This document shows positions 17,618-26,751 of a DNA stretch of 64,000 nt, piece after piece (within the stretch, counting starts at the first letter, position 1; every line of letters begins with the position of its first letter). The notes beneath the pieces were generated by a model. It worked only from the letters and a program-made list of their open reading frames with translations, was not told where the DNA came from and did not search any database. A program made the position numbers and the translations under genes. Source of the DNA: Prevotella sp. ne3005 (GTDB lineage Bacteria > Bacteroidota > Bacteroidia > Bacteroidales > Bacteroidaceae); assembly GCF_900110085.1 (NCBI RefSeq), contig NZ_FOCK01000003.1:361991-425990 (forward strand), written 5' to 3'.

Positions 17618-18655
17618 ATGATAGACGAAGATTTTGACATACGCGAAGAACGGTTCTCACAAGGCGAGAAAGACTTTGAGAACGCCCTGCGCCCCTTGAG
17701 TTTCCGCGACTTCAGTGGACAGAAGAAGATCGTAGAGAATCTCGAGGTGTTCGTCGAGGCTGCCAAATATCGTGGCGAGCCCCTCGACCACACCCTGCTC
17801 CATGGTCCTCCCGGACTGGGAAAGACCACGCTTTCCAACATCATCGCCAACGAACTCGGCGTGGGCTTCAAGCTCACCAGCGGCCCTGTGCTCGACAAGC
17901 CGGGCGATCTGGCAGGCATCCTCACCTCGCTGGAGAAGAACGATGTGCTTTTTATCGATGAGATCCATCGTCTGTCGCCCGTCGTCGAGGAATATCTCTA
18001 TTCGGCGATGGAGGACTACCGCATCGATATCATGATCGACAAAGGCCCCTCGGCCCGCTCGATACAGATCGACCTCAATCCCTTTACGCTGGTGGGTGCC
18101 ACCACCCGCAGCGGATTGCTGACGGCTCCACTACGAGCCCGTTTCGGTATCAACATGCACTTGGAATACTACGAGCCAGAGACGTTGCAGACCATCATCG
18201 AGCGTTCGGCAGGTATCCTGGGTGTACCCATCACAGAGGATGCCGCCTTGGAGATCGCAGGCCGTTCCAGAGGTACGCCCCGTATCGCCAACGCCCTGCT
18301 GCGCCGTGTGAGAGATTTCGCCCAGGTGAAAGGCAACGGAAAGATTGACACCAAGATTACGAAGATAGCCCTCACGGCCCTGAACATCGACCAGTATGGT
18401 CTCGACGAGATCGACAACAAGATCCTGCTCACCATCATCGACAAGTTCAAGGGCGGTCCTGTGGGCATCACCACCATTGCCACCGCCATTGGTGAGGATG
18501 CAGGCACCGTCGAGGAGGTATACGAGCCCTTCCTCATCATGGAGGGTTTCATCAAGCGCACACCCCGAGGGCGTATGGTGACAGAACTGGCCTACAAGCA
18601 CTTCGGCCGCAATCCATATAGTGGCAACATCATGGAACCCAACCTCTTTGATTAG
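17618..18655 (+). CDS. ruvB: Holliday junction branch-migration ATPase RuvB
   Basis: RuvB is the hexameric AAA+ motor that drives branch migration with RuvA. The ATG at 17618 gives 345 residues starting [13 protein letters not shown], the usual family start; an upstream in-frame codon would precede the promoter. Walker A is GPPGLGKTT (63-71), Walker B FIDEIH (112-117), sensor 1 lies in GATTRSG near 158 and the Arg finger in LRARFG near 170. The C-terminal winged helix includes [17 protein letters not shown] (about 314-330). coaD follows after 9 bases and ybeY after that, so the three form a housekeeping operon. Confidence 0.97.
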   Translation: MIDEDFDIREERFSQGEKDFENALRPLSFRDFSGQKKIVENLEVFVEAAKYRGEPLDHTLLHGPPGLGKTTLSNIIANELGVGFKLTSGPVLDKPGDLAGILTSLEKNDVLFIDEIHRLSPVVEEYLYSAMEDYRIDIMIDKGPSARSIQIDLNPFTLVGATTRSGLLTAPLRARFGINMHLEYYEPETLQTIIERSAGILGVPITEDAALEIAGRSRGTPRIANALLRRVRDFAQVKGNGKIDTKITKIALTALNIDQYGLDEIDNKILLTIIDKFKGGPVGITTIATAIGEDAGTVEEVYEPFLIMEGFIKRTPRGRMVTELAYKHFGRNPYSGNIMEPNLFD

Positions 18656-18664
18656 TTGAGAGTT

Positions 18665-19117
18665 ATGAGAACAGGTATATTTGTAGGGAGTTTTAATCCC
18701 TTTACCATCGGACACGATTCCATCGTCAGGCGCGCACTGCCGCTGTTCGACCGTCTGGTCATCGGCGTGGTGGGCGACAACGTGCATAAGCCCGACATGC
18801 CCTCAGCAGAAGAGCGCATGGCTGTTATCCGTGAGCTCTATGCCGACGAGACCCGCATCGAGGTGAAGCCCTATCAGGGTCTGGCCATGGACTTTGCCAA
18901 GGCCGAGGGCGCCCAGTTCATCGTCAAAGGCGTCAGGACGGTGAGTGACTTTGAATACGAGCAGTGGCAGGCAGATTTCAACCGTCGTCTGGGAGGCATC
19001 GAGACCATCCTGCTCTATACCGAACCCGAGTTGGCAAGTGTCTCTTCGAGTGCCCTGCGTGAGTTGCAGCACTTTGGCGTTGACGTCAGTGAGTTCCTTC
19101 CCAAGAAAAGCAAATAA
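18665..19117 (+). CDS. coaD: Pantetheine-phosphate adenylyltransferase CoaD
   Basis: CoaD adenylates 4'-phosphopantetheine in the fourth step of coenzyme A synthesis. From the ATG at 18665 the protein has 150 residues and starts MRTGIFVGSFNPFTIGH, with the nucleotide-binding T/HxGH motif at 14-17; a TTG 9 bases earlier is less likely. The KGVRTVSDFEYEQWQADFNR block (about 86-105) and SVSSSALRE near 124-132 are diagnostic. It lies 9 bases after ruvB and 13 before ybeY. Size is slightly below the 155-165 common in other phyla. Confidence 0.96.
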   Translation: MRTGIFVGSFNPFTIGHDSIVRRALPLFDRLVIGVVGDNVHKPDMPSAEERMAVIRELYADETRIEVKPYQGLAMDFAKAEGAQFIVKGVRTVSDFEYEQWQADFNRRLGGIETILLYTEPELASVSSSALRELQHFGVDVSEFLPKKSK

Positions 19118-19130
19118 ATAATAGAATACA

Positions 19131-19544
19131 ATGATATCATACGAAGCAGAGGGCGTGAAGTTCCCTCATATCAAGAAGCGCGAAACCTCCAACTGGATCC
19201 GTCTGGTGGCAGCCACCTATGGGAAAAAAGTCGGCGAGATAGGCTATCTGTTCGTCAACGACGAAAAAATACTCGAAGTCAACAACGAGTACCTGGGTCA
19301 CGACTATTATACCGACATCATCACCTTCGACTATACCGAGGGTAAGACTATTGGTGGCGACATATATATCTCTCTCGATACCGTCTTTACCAATGCCGAC
19401 AAGTACGGACGTCCCTACGATGAAGAGCTCCACCGTGTCATCATCCACGGCATCCTCCACCTCTGTGGCATCAACGACAAAGGGCCAGGTGAGCGTGCGA
19501 AGATGGAAGCTGCCGAGAACCAAGCATTAGCGCTCTTGAAATAA
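19131..19544 (+). CDS. ybeY: Endoribonuclease YbeY
   Basis: YbeY is a small metal-dependent RNase involved in 16S rRNA 3' maturation and ribosome quality control. The 137-residue protein has the family core, with DIITFDYTEG (62-71) and the metal site HGILHLCGINDKGPGE (106-121). His106 and His110 are present, but the third ligand expected at position 116 is Asp instead of His. Bacteroidota homologues, as I recall, often differ here, so this need not mean loss of function. It ends the ruvB-coaD-ybeY unit at a strong hairpin terminator. Confidence 0.93.
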   Translation: MISYEAEGVKFPHIKKRETSNWIRLVAATYGKKVGEIGYLFVNDEKILEVNNEYLGHDYYTDIITFDYTEGKTIGGDIYISLDTVFTNADKYGRPYDEELHRVIIHGILHLCGINDKGPGERAKMEAAENQALALLK

Positions 19545-19545
19545 G

Positions 19546-19572
19546 AAATGTGGGGAGTTCCCCACATTTTTT
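19546..19572. terminator. Terminator between ybeY and the DUF5107 gene
   Basis: A perfect 10-base stem (AAATGTGGGG at 19546-19555, CCCCACATTT at 19560-19569) with a 4-base loop is followed by a T run. It lies 2 bases after the ybeY stop and abuts the convergent gene's stop, so it can serve both directions. Confidence 0.88.
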
Positions 19573-22500
19573 AAGAATCCTTCTCTATCAACGTACGGAA
19601 TTGTTGGGCGCCCTGATGGTTGTTGTCGAGGGCCTCAACTTCCGTGAGGTATTGCAATGCCCTGTCTTTATCGCCCATCCCATAGTAGCCGAGGGCGAGC
19701 ATATACTTGCAGTGGACCTCATTCTTCACATCTAAGGAGTCCTCCCAGATCAGCAGGTCGGGCAGGGATACGGCAAAGTAGTCCATGACTTGTTTCTCGA
19801 ACACATGTTGTTTGCCAAAGTTGATGAGTTTATGAAAGAGGCTGCGTGCCTTGTCCTCCTGGCCTAAGGCACGATAGCAGAGTCCGGCATAGAAAATCTT
19901 ATCGGGCTTGGCATCATTATAGTACATGGCTGCAGCAGGTTCAGTGGGACCAACAGTCCCTTCTTCATAGCGACCAAGGAAATAGAGGATATCATTGTCC
20001 TGAGCACCATATAGTTTTCCTTCACCTAGATGCGGAGGATAGACGAGGCATTCTTCCAAGAGGTGCTTTGCCCTGGCTGACTGCGGATCGTCTTTAAGCA
20101 GTTGCTTAGCAATCTCGATGCGACAGATCTGGTACTGGGCAGCCACCTTGCCTTCGCCTCCCTCCCAAGGATGGAACCTGTGGGTATCGAGCTTCTGCAT
20201 AGCCTCTTCATAACGGCCTAATTGATTCAGCAGGGTAATCTCTTCAAGCACAAGGTCATCGCGCTGAGCTATCAGCTTAGGATATTTACGGAGGAAGTCA
20301 AGACGCTCCTGATGGGGACGGTGCAGACGTTTGTAGAGCTGGTCGAGTTCCATCAGGATCCGGCTGTCGTTCTCGTCGAGGTGGAAGGCTTTCTCCATCA
20401 GTTCCACAGCTTCATCCTGGCGGTTCTGTTTATTGAATCGAGCAAGGGCGAGGTTGCGCCAGACGGTGGGGAATGTCGGATCGAGCTTAGAAGAGTGCTC
20501 CCAATAATCGATGGCGACGTCGTACTGGCGTTTGTCGTAGTAGAGACAACCCTGATAGTAGGGCGCACGCGCATCGGTGAAGAAAAACATGCATAGGGCC
20601 TGAAACATATAGGCATCTTCCAGACGGTTGGGGAAACAATAGCCGGCGGGTATCTTCGATGCCTTCTTCAGATAAGGAAGTCCTTCTTTGAAAGCACTAC
20701 CGTATATGCCCATATAATAATAGGTTAAAGGCGACTCCTCCACACCATGGTCGATGGCGGTCTGTAACACCAGCTTGACCTCCTCATTTTGTTCTGCCTG
20801 AGCATAGTCGAGGGCGGTCTCGTGGTAGTTGTAGATGTTACCATGCATGAGTTCGACCATACGATCCAAGGGTTCCTGACTACCAGTCAGCAGATGTTCC
20901 TCGACCATGCATACATAGTTGAAGGGATCTATCTTGTAACTATCCTGAATCCAGATCAAAGCTTCTTCTTTCCTATCTAACTTACGCAGTACGAGGGTTT
21001 TCATGGCACGTGCCTTGTGATTGTGGCTGTTGCTGATGAGTGCGCGTTCGAGCTCGTCGAGGGCATCCTCCCAACGTTCATCCATTATACTGATACAGGC
21101 AGCCTCGAAATAGCCGGCATCGGCCCAGGCTTTGTTCCAAGTAGACTTCCAGAAACAGTCATAGGCCGTCTGAATCTTTCCAAGGAACTTACTGACAACA
21201 CCCAGATAGAAGAGTGGTTCGCCATCATAGGGATTGGGATTACGGCGCTTCAGCACACGGACGGCCGTCTGCAGGTAAGGCTCGGCCTTTTCGAAACGGG
21301 CGCGGCGCAAGTACCACAGACCCATCTGCATGTTACAACGATAGTCCATTGGATCACGGCGCAAGGCCTCTTCATAGTAGTCAAGGGCACTCCAGGTGGC
21401 ATGACGGTACTGTTCAAGGTGCAGACCCGTGAGGTAGAGCTGATCGACGGTCTTCGTCTCTTGTGGTGAGAGGGGCGCCTCGGCAGCGTCAGGGATAGGC
21501 CGAATCACGTCGGGCTCAGCTTGCCACTCGAGGAGTGGGAACAGACGGGCATTTTCTGCCAGCTCAATCGCCAGGCGCAGATCAGAGAGAGACTCTGAGC
21601 CCGTGGTGACTGTTTCCGTCAGTACCGTCTCCGGTGAGAGTGTCACCACCTTATTATAATAATAGCTGTCTCCTTCGCCGTTGAGCACAATCCTAACAGT
21701 CTTCTTGGAGGTCGCAAGGACCTTAAAGGTTACCTTCCCCTCGCCAGCCTCTTCGATATTGAGGATGAAGTCCTTGGAGGCCTGCTTCACGATACCAATC
21801 TCGCGATAAGGCATGAAATACTGCACAAACTGCTTCTCTTCGTAAGGCATGAGCCACGTAAAGTCGGGCTGGTTCTCAGTATAGACGCCCGCCATCAGTT
21901 CAATGTAAGGACGGAAGCCCTTATCCTCATACTCGTCTGTCAGGTTTCGGTCCCAGGCGCGCCCGAAGTCGCCATTGCCCCAGGTCCACTGTTTCTTTCC
22001 TGGCGAGAAGTGGTGGCTGGCCACATGGAGCATGCCGCCTTTGGTATCGTTCTCATAGCCCCCTTCGAAGTCATACTTCGAGTTGACAGCCATATAACTC
22101 GTAGGCACAGGGATATTCCTGTAGTTCGAGATATCCACACCTGCAGAATAGTCCATCTTATAATAGGTGCCTGTAGCGATGGGGAACGAGGATACGGCGC
22201 GCTTGCCATGATCGAACACGGCATTCACATCGGGTGGGAACACACTCTGGTACTGGTCATTCACTTCTACGGCAGGGTTCGCCCACCAGAGGAAGGTCTG
22301 AGGCAGGTTCGTACGGTTAAACACCCTTCCCTGAATCTCCAGATAGGCACAACCAGGACGCAGTGTAAAGCCTGCCATGCCCTTCTGATGGAGCATACGC
22401 TCCATCTCATTAACCCACACCGTAACAGAACCATCCTCATTCTCCACGATAGTGGCGTCGACAGGCAGATAGGTCGATGGACGATGGTGCTGAGGCCAGT

Positions 22501-22846
22501 TAAACTCGATGCCACCAGAGATCCAAGGCCCCGTCAGTCCCACGAGGGCGGGCTTGATGACGTGGTTATAGTACACAAAGTGACGCTGTTTGATCTTATC
22601 GTAAGCCATCTGGATACGTCCGCCCAACTCTGGCAGGATCATCACCTTGATATATTCGTTCTCAATGTAGATGGCCTTCCACTCCTTATCTACCTTCTCA
22701 TCGGAGATTGACTCAATGACAGGATAGGGATAGACGACACCACTCGAACCTTGATAGACTCGCTTCTCAAGGAACATCGGGTTCTTCTCAGGTTTTCCTA
22801 CTTCATACGTTGGTATTGTCACCAACTCTCTCCATGCTTTTACCAT
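19571..22846 (-). CDS. DUF5107 domain plus tetratricopeptide repeat protein
   Basis: The protein has 1091 residues with no signal peptide. The N-terminal 370 or so match DUF5107, which has the look of a galactose-mutarotase-like beta-sandwich (VMILPELGGRIQMAYDKI near 68, GPWISGGIEFNWPQHHRP near 106, ELMAGVYTENQPDFTWL near 315). From about 460 to the end it is built of helical TPR-like repeats with Tyr and Leu periodicity (ALDYYEEALRRDPMDYRCNM). Such proteins sit next to sugar transporters in many genomes and probably bind or sense sugars in the cytosol. The gene is 4 bases after the sugar porter gene, in an operon with GH35. No enzymatic role is proven for the family. Confidence 0.85.
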   Translation of the reverse strand: MVKAWRELVTIPTYEVGKPEKNPMFLEKRVYQGSSGVVYPYPVIESISDEKVDKEWKAIYIENEYIKVMILPELGGRIQMAYDKIKQRHFVYYNHVIKPALVGLTGPWISGGIEFNWPQHHRPSTYLPVDATIVENEDGSVTVWVNEMERMLHQKGMAGFTLRPGCAYLEIQGRVFNRTNLPQTFLWWANPAVEVNDQYQSVFPPDVNAVFDHGKRAVSSFPIATGTYYKMDYSAGVDISNYRNIPVPTSYMAVNSKYDFEGGYENDTKGGMLHVASHHFSPGKKQWTWGNGDFGRAWDRNLTDEYEDKGFRPYIELMAGVYTENQPDFTWLMPYEEKQFVQYFMPYREIGIVKQASKDFILNIEEAGEGKVTFKVLATSKKTVRIVLNGEGDSYYYNKVVTLSPETVLTETVTTGSESLSDLRLAIELAENARLFPLLEWQAEPDVIRPIPDAAEAPLSPQETKTVDQLYLTGLHLEQYRHATWSALDYYEEALRRDPMDYRCNMQMGLWYLRRARFEKAEPYLQTAVRVLKRRNPNPYDGEPLFYLGVVSKFLGKIQTAYDCFWKSTWNKAWADAGYFEAACISIMDERWEDALDELERALISNSHNHKARAMKTLVLRKLDRKEEALIWIQDSYKIDPFNYVCMVEEHLLTGSQEPLDRMVELMHGNIYNYHETALDYAQAEQNEEVKLVLQTAIDHGVEESPLTYYYMGIYGSAFKEGLPYLKKASKIPAGYCFPNRLEDAYMFQALCMFFFTDARAPYYQGCLYYDKRQYDVAIDYWEHSSKLDPTFPTVWRNLALARFNKQNRQDEAVELMEKAFHLDENDSRILMELDQLYKRLHRPHQERLDFLRKYPKLIAQRDDLVLEEITLLNQLGRYEEAMQKLDTHRFHPWEGGEGKVAAQYQICRIEIAKQLLKDDPQSARAKHLLEECLVYPPHLGEGKLYGAQDNDILYFLGRYEEGTVGPTEPAAAMYYNDAKPDKIFYAGLCYRALGQEDKARSLFHKLINFGKQHVFEKQVMDYFAVSLPDLLIWEDSLDVKNEVHCKYMLALGYYGMGDKDRALQYLTEVEALDNNHQGAQQFRTLIEKDS

Positions 22847-22850
22847 AGTT

Positions 22851-24140
22851 TTAATTGATTAATTCGTTTTCTAATGTTTCCAAACTCTTGCCTTTCGTCT
22901 CAGGACAACGCTGCCAAAGGAACACGAAGGCGCATATACAGATGGCACTATAGATCCAGAACGTGCCACTCGAGCCTAAGGCTGCATTCATCGAGGGGAA
23001 CGAGAAGGTCAGCGTGCAACAGCCCACCCAGAGGGCGAAGGTACACGTAGCCATCGCGATACCACGAACCCGATGAGGGAATATCTCTGCCAAGAGCGTC
23101 CAGGTGACAGGACCCAGCGTCATGGCATAGGTAGAGATGGCTGCCACTACAAGCACCACCATCATCACACCCTTCACCTCGAAGAAATAACAGGTGCCTA
23201 AGGTTAGGTAAACCAGTCCCAATCCCCCAGCACCAATCAGGATCAGTGTCCTGCGGCCCCACTTCTCGATGGTGTAGAGAGCCACAAACGTAAACAGCAC
23301 ATTGGCAATGCCCGTAATCACGATGTCGATAAACATACCGTCCACGTCATAGCCTGCACCCGTAAAGATCTCCTGGGCATAGTTGAAGATGACATTCGTG
23401 CCACACCACTGCTGGAACACGGCAATCACCAAGCCCAACAGCAGCACCTTTCTATATTTATGCTGAAACAACTCGCTTAGACCAGCTTTCTGCTCAGTTT
23501 GTTGCATGGCCATCGCAGCCTTCAGCCTCAGATAGACAGGACTTTCAGGGATGAAGAAACTCATCATGAGGAACAGGGCCGCAGGCACCGTCTCTGCCCA
23601 GAACATCCAGCGCCAGCCCCACTCGATATCCCACGCCAGGTTCTCTGCCATGGCCGTATCTCGTGCCAGGAGCATATTCACTATCTGAGCTGCGAGGATG
23701 CCCAAGACGATGGTCATCTGGTTCTGACTTACCATGCGTCCACGGATCTCTGCAGGACTCACCTCGGCGATATACATGGGCGACAAAGCAGAAGCCACAC
23801 CAATGCCGACACCTCCGATAAATCGGGCTATATTAAATAAGATGAAGTCGTTGAACAGACCTGTGGCGATAGCAGAAACGGTAAACAGCATTGCAGCCAG
23901 CATCAGCAAGGGTCTGCGCCCCCACCTGTCTGCTGCCGAACCTGCCACCATCGCACCAATCAGACAGCCCACAAGAGCTGTCGACATCGCTATGCCCTGC
24001 ATCAAGGGCGAGTCAGCAATGCCAAAGTAAAGTTCATAAAACGGCTTGGCGCCACCTATCACCACCCAGTCGTAACCGAAGAGCAGTCCGCCCATCGCAG
24101 ATACGGCACAGATGAAATAAAGAAATCTTCTGTTATACAT
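22851..24140 (-). CDS. Sugar porter family MFS transporter
   Basis: This 429-residue inner-membrane protein has the 12-helix pattern and signatures of the sugar porter family: GGLLFGYDWVVIGGA (18-32), ADRWGRRPLL (about 69-78), YIAEVSPAEIRGRMVSQNQM (about 123-142), PESPVYLRLKAA (about 203), EKWGRRTLILIGAG (about 292), LLAEIFPHRVRGIAMA (about 350) and PETKGKSLE near the end. It imports a monosaccharide, probably with protons. Substrate is not readable; the GH35 upstream suggests galactose or a related sugar, and XylE-like xylose uptake is an alternative. It is 32 bases after GH35. Confidence 0.92.
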   Translation of the reverse strand: MYNRRFLYFICAVSAMGGLLFGYDWVVIGGAKPFYELYFGIADSPLMQGIAMSTALVGCLIGAMVAGSAADRWGRRPLLMLAAMLFTVSAIATGLFNDFILFNIARFIGGVGIGVASALSPMYIAEVSPAEIRGRMVSQNQMTIVLGILAAQIVNMLLARDTAMAENLAWDIEWGWRWMFWAETVPAALFLMMSFFIPESPVYLRLKAAMAMQQTEQKAGLSELFQHKYRKVLLLGLVIAVFQQWCGTNVIFNYAQEIFTGAGYDVDGMFIDIVITGIANVLFTFVALYTIEKWGRRTLILIGAGGLGLVYLTLGTCYFFEVKGVMMVVLVVAAISTYAMTLGPVTWTLLAEIFPHRVRGIAMATCTFALWVGCCTLTFSFPSMNAALGSSGTFWIYSAICICAFVFLWQRCPETKGKSLETLENELIN

Positions 24141-24172
24141 TGAAAATTGATGATTGAAGATTGAAATTAATT

Positions 24173-26182
24173 CTATTGGTCGATTATCGTTATTTGCTTC
24201 ACTTCTTCACCAGGGGTGGTATCTGCCTCACGGGGGAAGTAGACAGGCATATCCTTTTGCAAGGGCAGGATGCGGAGTTCCAGCTGACGGCAGCCTTTGG
24301 GCAGTCGCCAAAGGGCATACTGGAACGGACGATCATAATAGAAGTTATCATCAATCAACTGACCGTTTGCATAGAGTCTGGCCACGTCGCCACGATAGTC
24401 GATGTTCAGCAATCGACCTTCGACAGGAGCTTCTGGCAGGTCGATGGTATAGACAGCCGCATGCTCGAAGTCCTCGTCTAGGGGTTCTTCTGCTGCCTTG
24501 TTCACACCCATGGTGATGGGGCGCAAAGCACCAGCCTCCTTCACCTTATTAATAATAGGAGCCTTGATGGCGATATCAGGATGGGCATCTTCCTCTAGGA
24601 AAAGACGTCCAGCCTGCTCAGAGGTCAGCAGATAGTAATTCTTGTAAACTGGCGTCTCAGGTCCCTTGGCTTTCAGGTTCTTCAGCACTTTGTTGCCAAT
24701 GGCCAGCGTGGTAGGGATGCCCTTGATCTGCTCCAGATAGATCTTTCCGTCGCGCTTGGCTATAAGCTGGGCTGTGGCAAATTTAATACCCTCGATATTT
24801 ATCGGGAAGATGCAGATGGCACCAGCAGGTATCGTGAGTTGAGGCAGCTTGACACCACAAGCCTCCAGCCGTACACCTCTCTTGGCGGAGAGGTTCTGCA
24901 GACGCTCATAGTTGTTGACGAAGATAAAGCCACTACCGTCTTTCGAGCGCACAGCCCAGCGCAGGAACGAATCGTCGCCCTTCTCAATATCCTGCTTACA
25001 AGGGAAGCTGGCCTCCATAGGTGCCAGCACATCGCCCCAGTCCTGCATAAACAGATGGAGCTTGCGCAGCATGTAGTATTGTGGATTCTTCTGCCCGAAT
25101 TCATTCAAGGGCGCCTGGAAGTCGTAAGTCTTTACAGGCAGGTCGTTATAGTTCGTGGCTATCGTACGCTGTGTCTCGTTCAGATAGGTCAGTCCCTCTG
25201 GGTTCGTTCCACCATGATACATATAGTAGCCCAGCAGGTTAGAGCCACTGCCCAATTTCACAATGGCCATCGAATAGGCATCCTCTGGATAGATATACGG
25301 ACGGCGATGGTAGGCAGCCATCATACCGCCTCCGAGTTCGCAGGTGAAGTAAGGATACTGCTCGTCGCCTTTGTTCAGGCGCTCTTTCTGCTCCCCCAAC
25401 TGCTCTGTGGCAATGGCTGTCGACGAGCGAAAGGCCTTGAAGTTAAACGCCTTGTAATAATTGCCTGCCGTCTCCTCGATGCTGCGCTCCCAGAAGCCAT
25501 CGGCATAATCGCCATAGAGGGGCAGCATCTCACCGAAGGGCACTGGCGTAGACAACTCCGGCCATCCCGTGCGGGTATAGAAAGGCAGGTCGAAACCAAT
25601 CCTCGTGGCTATCTGCTTCAGCGCCATCAGATACTCACCCCTACCCCTGTATTCATTATCAAACTGGGCCGCCATCACCGGACCACCGTCTTTCCACTGG
25701 AGTCCCTGCACCTGTGTAAAGATCTGACGATAGAGGCGCTCCACCAATCCTAAGAACACAGGATTCTCATCCCTCGTCTTACAACCTTTAGTAAAGACCC
25801 AGTCAGGGATGCCGCCATTACGCACCTCTCCATGACAGAACGGACCTAAGCGAAGCACCACAGGCAGCTGCTCCTGCTGACAGACCTCGATGAATCGACG
25901 CAGGTTGCGCTGTCCGTCCCAACGGAAGATGCCCTCCTGCTCCTCTACATGATTCCAGAAAATATAGGTGGCAATGATGGTCACGCCACCCTCCTTCATC
26001 TTCCTGACCTCAGCGGGCCACTCGTCAGCAGGGATGCGCGAATAATGCACCTCGCCCATCACAGGACACACGCGTCGACCATCGATCATCAGACTGTGCC
26101 GATCCCACTTTACTTCCCTACTCTGGGCTCCAGCCATCAGGCTCATCGCCAACACGGCCGTCAATAATAGTGCTCTTTTCAT
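24173..26182 (-). CDS. GH35 beta-galactosidase
   Basis: Starting at the ATG at 26182 gives 669 residues and a signal peptide (MKRALLLTAVLAMSLMAGAQ); an earlier in-frame codon would overlap the -7 box and is unlikely. GH35 features are clear: VMGEVHYSRIPADEWPAEVR (41-60), IFWNHVEEQEG (74-84), the acid/base Glu in AQFDNEYRG (Glu177) and the nucleophile Glu in YFTCELGGG near residue 291. The C-terminal third is beta-sandwich, typical of the family. The enzyme releases galactose from beta-galactosides in the periplasm. It is the first gene of a three-gene operon with the sugar porter and DUF5107 protein. Confidence 0.94.
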   Translation of the reverse strand: MKRALLLTAVLAMSLMAGAQSREVKWDRHSLMIDGRRVCPVMGEVHYSRIPADEWPAEVRKMKEGGVTIIATYIFWNHVEEQEGIFRWDGQRNLRRFIEVCQQEQLPVVLRLGPFCHGEVRNGGIPDWVFTKGCKTRDENPVFLGLVERLYRQIFTQVQGLQWKDGGPVMAAQFDNEYRGRGEYLMALKQIATRIGFDLPFYTRTGWPELSTPVPFGEMLPLYGDYADGFWERSIEETAGNYYKAFNFKAFRSSTAIATEQLGEQKERLNKGDEQYPYFTCELGGGMMAAYHRRPYIYPEDAYSMAIVKLGSGSNLLGYYMYHGGTNPEGLTYLNETQRTIATNYNDLPVKTYDFQAPLNEFGQKNPQYYMLRKLHLFMQDWGDVLAPMEASFPCKQDIEKGDDSFLRWAVRSKDGSGFIFVNNYERLQNLSAKRGVRLEACGVKLPQLTIPAGAICIFPINIEGIKFATAQLIAKRDGKIYLEQIKGIPTTLAIGNKVLKNLKAKGPETPVYKNYYLLTSEQAGRLFLEEDAHPDIAIKAPIINKVKEAGALRPITMGVNKAAEEPLDEDFEHAAVYTIDLPEAPVEGRLLNIDYRGDVARLYANGQLIDDNFYYDRPFQYALWRLPKGCRQLELRILPLQKDMPVYFPREADTTPGEEVKQITIIDQ

Positions 26183-26203
26183 CTTGCTGTAGTTTGTTGC
26201 GTG

Positions 26204-26211
26204 CAAAGATA
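26204..26211 (-). promoter_or_regulatory. Candidate -7 box for the GH35 operon
   Basis: TATCTTTG read on the minus strand, 21 bases before the GH35 ATG. A matching TTTG is not found about 19 bases upstream, so an activator may be needed. Confidence 0.6.
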
Positions 26212-26300
26212 CACATTTTTTCTCAAAAAGGTAGTAAACAAAGCTGATTTTTCAAATATGCATCGTGTTCCTTTTTTGGATGCATCGTCCAAAGCAGGAG

Positions 26301-26359
26301 TTTAGACGTAGTAAAGTCCTGGTTTACACGGAGTAAAGTGGGACTTTACTACGTACTGA
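26301..26359. repeat. 22-base-phased palindrome array B
   Basis: Three related 15-base units start at 26301 (TTTAGACGTAGTAAA), 26323 (TTTACACGGAGTAAA) and 26345 (TTTACTACGTACTGA), exactly 22 bases apart. In addition, 26306-26319 and 26341-26354 form a perfect 14-base inverted repeat around a 21-base loop. The array sits in the 700-base gap between the GH35 operon and the orphan small ORF. It has the same design as array A near position 277. Confidence 0.78.
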
Positions 26360-26595
26360 CTATGATTCACTACCTGGAGCTTCCATAGCACCATTCTGAG
26401 TGCAGACGTAACCATTTACCTGTACGCCAATCTTTGTGCTGGGAAAAAATAAGACAGCCATTGAATATTTTCTGAATGCAAATTCAAAAAGGGCCGTTTT
26501 AAGTTAATGTTACATAAAAAGCTGCCTCCAGATGAACAATATGACGAAAAAATCGCTATATTCGCAGCAACTAACTATATGAGGAGGAAATGCTT

Positions 26596-26694
26596 ATGTC
26601 AACTAAGACCGAAAAAAAAGAGAACATGAAGATCAACGATAAGTTGGTCGATTCAACAGCTCCAAAGCAAATGCCATCTATATGGTACACCTGA
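26596..26694 (+). CDS. Orphan 32-residue peptide ORF with strong ribosome-binding site
   Basis: The ORF encodes a hydrophilic 32-residue peptide: a Lys/Glu-rich first half (STKTEKKENMK) and a C-terminus ending in PSIWYT. GAGGAGG at 26581-26587 is an almost ideal Shine-Dalgarno, 8 bases before this ATG; an ATG 6 bases upstream is too close to it. Strong Shine-Dalgarno sites are uncommon in Bacteroidota, which supports real translation. The ORF ends 9 bases before a strong hairpin terminator, so it looks like a complete short transcript. There is no signal peptide, double-glycine leader or membrane helix. I do not recognise the family. A signalling or precursor peptide, or a leader peptide, are possibilities only. 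Confidence 0.5.
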   Translation: MSTKTEKKENMKINDKLVDSTAPKQMPSIWYT

Positions 26695-26703
26695 ATTAAA
26701 AAT

Positions 26704-26738
26704 AGCGCGACACCACCAAAAGTGCCGCGCTCTTTTTT
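26704..26738 (+). terminator. Terminator after the orphan small ORF
   Basis: A 10-base stem, AGCGCGACAC (26704-26713) with GTGCCGCGCT (26722-26731), contains one A-C mismatch and is followed by CTTTTTT. This is a textbook intrinsic terminator for plus-strand transcription. Confidence 0.85.
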
Positions 26739-26751
26739 GTTAAAAAGAAAA

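Noticed and set aside
26360..26461. Minus-strand 33-codon ORF (MAVLFFPSTK start, VNGYVCTQNGAMEAPGSES end)
   Set aside because: No ribosome-binding site or promoter and no recognised family; the end has a protein-like look, so it might be a gene remnant, but one short ORF is not enough to call it.
26221..26595. Structured non-coding RNA or riboswitch in the gap before the small ORF
   Set aside because: Apart from array B no conserved riboswitch pattern was recognised; nothing else could be supported.
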